From: Papiliotrema nemorosa
Taxonomy: Eukaryota; Basidiomycota; Tremellomycetes; Tremellales; Rhynchogastremaceae
Assembly: GCA_032158125.1 (NCBI GenBank)
Contig: JASKOT010000015.1
Coordinates: 310,001-374,000 of the forward strand
DNA length: 64,000 nucleotides
Reading direction: 5' to 3'
The translations under genes were made by a program, and so were the position numbers. Under the pieces are notes generated by a model. That model was not told the origin of the DNA. It saw only the letters and a list, made by a program, of their open reading frames with translations, and made no database searches. This document shows, piece after piece, positions 61,186-64,000 of the stretch (the first letter of the stretch is position 1; the number at the start of each line of letters is the position of its first letter).

Positions 61186-62915
61186 CTACCTCGTTTCCAA
61201 CATGTACATGTCCCATTTCTTCCTCTGTTCATCCGACCCCGTCCAAACGAAATTGACCACTTTGATCTCGTCAAACCCTTCTCCCTTTTCCGGCGCTTGG
61301 AATTGGTTTTGCCACATGTTGAATGCTGAAGAAGGGATCAATTCCCGTTTAGCTTCAGAAGGCGGAGCGTAAACTGCTCTATACATGTTGTTATGTCTTG
61401 CCAGTTCGACAGGACATGCGAAATAGATCAACCTGGATATCAGCTATGATCTCGTTCCACCGAGTTGACCGATTGACCTGATGGGGACGCGTAGACGAGC
61501 GGCGAGAGCAACCCAGACTGATCGTGTCTCTCTGTTCCTATTTGTATTATCTGGTCTTAAGCACAGATCAATATCTATACACGCGAGTCTTACCGACTAC
61601 TACCGATTTTCCCGACCGAATGAACGCCTCTGCAACGGAAAGGCACTTGTCTCGAGTCCGTAATGTATCTTGATTCACGTGTTCATACTTATCCGCAAAA
61701 TGTTTGCGGAAGAACGAGGTCTTGCCCGCGGCTCTAAGATCTGTCAGAGGGACTATCGAAGTGAGATGGTTTGCTCACGGTGGACCGACAAAGATGACGA
61801 TTTCAGTTTCAGGTCGAGTGAGTGGCGTATTGGACGGGACGATGGGAGGGACTTCCTTGTCAGGGCTTGGTCTATGTCGAAAAGCTGGACGAGTGCTCAC
61901 GATTGGCCAGAGAAGCAAGTTTGGCGGGTCGGAACCCGGTTGGAGGGATAGGATATGGTTGTCTTGCTTCCCCGAGAAAGTGCTCCTTCATAATGAGCAT
62001 CCACAAACAAAGAAAACAGCATGACACACCTCGGGAGTGATAAATGGTATCCCGACATTCAGAGCAAACTTGTAATCCGTATCGCTGTGATCCCTCACCA
62101 TCCCCCTTCCCCCACCCATGCGTCCTGCCGCATCGCCCACAAACAGTGAAGTCGCCAGATCGATCTCGTAGCCCTGTTCCAGATACAGATTTCGCACGAC
62201 CTCAAACATTCCGATATTGGGTTTTCGATATATGTCATACTTGTTCAACGCCGCCAGAACACGTATTGGCACACCAGCCGGCATCTATGAGAGTCAGTTC
62301 CAACCACCCTCTGCTTCTCTTCTGAGATTGATACACACCTTGGCAGCGATGAGAGGAACCTTTGCCCTCCATTCCCTCCGTATTTTCTCTCGACTATCAC
62401 CTTGATTGGAAATGACAATCAAGTGCTTCCCTTCCTCCCCCCATTCCCGTTTAAGCCTTGCAGGGACAGAAGGATGCCACCAAGCCCAATCATCTCGACT
62501 CGTAGGGAACTTTGCATTTGACCTCGTCTTGATCAACGTCCCATCCAGATCGTAGAATACTACGGAGACTTTACGTCCAGGGGTGCTGGAAGAGCTCGAA
62601 GATGCGTTTGTGCTTGAGGGCGTTATAGGCGTTGGAGGGAGGGCGAACGGGTCGAGGTGTAGAAAGTGAATCAGGGTTGGAGGGCTAGGAAGGAAGTTGC
62701 CTGGTTCTTTCACCCCTCCGGTGAATAGCGGGTGCACTAATATTTAGCTGCAGTCAGACAGGAAGTGGCCGGCAGCTCACGCTTCTGAGGAGCGGGAGGG
62801 GCGTTAGTGGTGGGTTTGGCCGTCGCTGCTTGTGAGCTAGGTCTGGTGGTGTATCCCTTGGCTCACCAGTCATCTGACGGGTGATCCTGGTTGCTAGACT
62901 GGTAGGCTTCACCAT
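61186..62915 (-). CDS. PNK1: Bifunctional polynucleotide kinase 3'-phosphatase
   Basis: Restores 5'-phosphate and 3'-hydroxyl ends in DNA strand-break repair. The start [16 protein letters not shown] (62915) joins through two short introns to [12 protein letters not shown]. The HAD-type phosphatase follows: [15 protein letters not shown] (catalytic D.DGT), [30 protein letters not shown] and [10 protein letters not shown]. The kinase has P-loop [44 protein letters not shown] and ends [18 protein letters not shown] (with the lid arginines) to WDMYMLETR. There is no FHA domain, unlike human PNKP; this matches fission-yeast Pnk1. Several short introns. It is divergent from SWD1 across 183 bp containing a MluI box. 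Confidence 0.92.
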
Positions 62916-63098
62916 GCACAAGACAAGTCTCTCCTCACAAGATGTATACAAGGTGTACTGGTCGTGTCAAGATGGTTGAAGAAGTGTTCAAATGTCAACA
63001 TGAAATCGATTCCGGTTAAGACGCGTTTCAGATTTGGGTCGAATGGACCATTTCCTTCATCTTCGACTTGATCCTCGCCCTTTACATCCTGGCGAGCG
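62916..63098. promoter_or_regulatory. Bidirectional PNK1/SWD1 promoter with MluI box
   Basis: A 183-bp spacer between divergent ATGs. ACGCGT at 63021-63026 is about 106 bp from the PNK1 start and 73 bp from the SWD1 start. The 13-mer GACGCGTTTCAGA (63020-63032) is repeated upstream of TBCC at 51936. Confidence 0.45.
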
Positions 63099-64000
63099 AT
63101 GCAGCAGCTCTTAGGTGAGCTATCCGCTGCGTATGGATGATCAGCTGACAGTCTCAGATCCTTTCGCGCAAAAGTACCCCGAAGCGGTCGACTCGACACT
63201 CACCTCCTCTTCCTCTTGCGTAAAATTCAACCCGACTGGTCCTTTTGCCGGTCACTACCTCGCATCTGGCGGATCAGACGGTACAGTGGAAGTATGGTCA
63301 GTCGAAACCAGGGGACTCGTTCGCGTTCTCGAAGGTCACGTCAAGAATGTCACCAGTTTATCGTATGTACCCGCTGAGGCATGCTTGTCGGGATTGACGT
63401 TTAGGTGGTCGAGGAATAATCGATATTTGGCTACTGCATCCGCCGACTCCAGTGTCATCATATGGGATCTCTCCGTCCTACCCAATTCCCTTCTACAGCC
63501 TTCCACCCCTCTCATGAGATCCGCAAAGGGACCAGGATCATCGACCGCTCGATTGCATACAATCCGCTTTGATGCGCCTGTATCTGGAGTTCAGTTCCAT
63601 CCCAGGAATGCCAAGGTTCTGCTCGTAACGCTCAGTGTGAACGAAGTGGTGCTTGTGGATCTCCGAGTCGGTGGAGGAAAGACCAGAATCGAAGACCAAG
63701 GGGAAGAAGTAATACCGCCAGAGGGCGCAGAGGAGGGCATGCAGGTGGACATGCCAGAACGCAAAATGTGGGTATCCCCACTGTCAAGCTGATAGGGTAG
63801 TGCTACACTGGCCTGTGCCGTCTGGTCTCCTTGCGGCTCACGGATCTATGCGGGATCGACAAAGGGAGAATTGCTCGTCTTCGACCCAGTCTCCAAACAG
63901 GTCAGACTATTGCGCATTTCCGGCTGGATCATCGCTGACAAATAGGTTCTCCATCGGTACAAAGTCGCCAATGCTACTATACTGTGCATCGAATTTGACC
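63099..64000 (+). CDS. SWD1: COMPASS subunit Swd1 (RBBP5), 3' part beyond window
   Basis: WD40 subunit of the Set1/COMPASS H3K4 methyltransferase. The first exon ATGCAGCAGCTCTTAG (63099-63114) joins, through a 49-nt intron, to give MQQLLDPFAQKYPEAVDSTL, the family N-terminus (compare RBBP5 ..LL..F.Q.YPE..D.TL). WD blades: CVKFNPTGPFAGHYLASGGS, DGTVEVWSVETRGLVRVLEG, VTSLSWSRNNRYLATASADS, IIWDLSVLP, RFDAPVSGVQFHPRNAKVLL, then after introns CAVWSPCGSRIYAGSTKGEL, VFDPVSKQ-VLHRYKVANAT at the window edge. The C-terminal half lies outside. The short first exon makes an upstream-frame start (63115) misleading; that frame reads the intron. Confidence 0.9.

Overview
The window is nuclear DNA of a basidiomycete fungus, most likely a tremellomycete yeast (Cryptococcus/Kwoniella/Tremella-like). 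The grounds are compact genes on both strands split by many very short introns (about 42-60 nt, GT..AG with CTGAC/CTAAC-like branch sites close to the acceptor), near-even base composition, CT-rich leaders, and protein families with basidiomycete architecture. I see no rRNA, tRNA, transposon, CRISPR array or bacterial-style operon. I find 25 protein-coding genes; the first and last run off the window.

Layout. 1-13.6 kb: TRP4 (partial, -), mitochondrial uS15m (+), MCC1 biotin carboxylase (-), PRP28 helicase (-), RIX7 AAA ATPase (-), RAD51 (+), RPE1 (-). 13.6-15.0 kb is a long gap with no recognised gene. 15-23 kb: CAC2 (CAF-1), SPT5 and a six-exon ABM-domain miniprotein, all +. 23-28.4 kb: an MFS permease and a type II membrane glycosyltransferase, both -. 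29.2-32.8 kb: TRK1 potassium transporter (+). 33.2-39 kb: a Sec7-PH Arf-GEF (-). 39.9-40.4 kb: a hotdog thioesterase (+). 40.6-44.8 kb: an unrecognised, probably nuclear protein (-). 45.1-60.8 kb, all +: an OM14-like outer mitochondrial membrane protein, a GT61 glycosyltransferase, a GPI-type fasciclin protein, tubulin cofactor C, a PRA1/Yip3 protein, L2HGDH and CDC4. 61.2-64 kb: polynucleotide kinase/phosphatase (-) and divergent SWD1 (COMPASS, partial, +).

The genes are mostly housekeeping and do not form one pathway. Chromatin, transcription and repair functions are frequent (RAD51, PNK, CAC2, SPT5, SWD1), and three have mitochondrial roles (uS15m, MCC1, OM14-like). Two glycosyltransferases fit a glycan-rich wall or capsule. 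I found no convincing new multi-gene system. The most interesting signals are an exact tandem exon duplication in the OM14-like gene, a composite SPT5 C-terminal repeat, GC-AG introns with the same GCAAGT donor in two genes, clustered ATTACAA dyads in two divergent promoters, MluI-box elements near repair and cell-cycle genes, and the unidentified 4.2-kb gene.

Exon joins were made by eye from splice signals and conserved protein motifs; positions inside introns may be off by a base or so.
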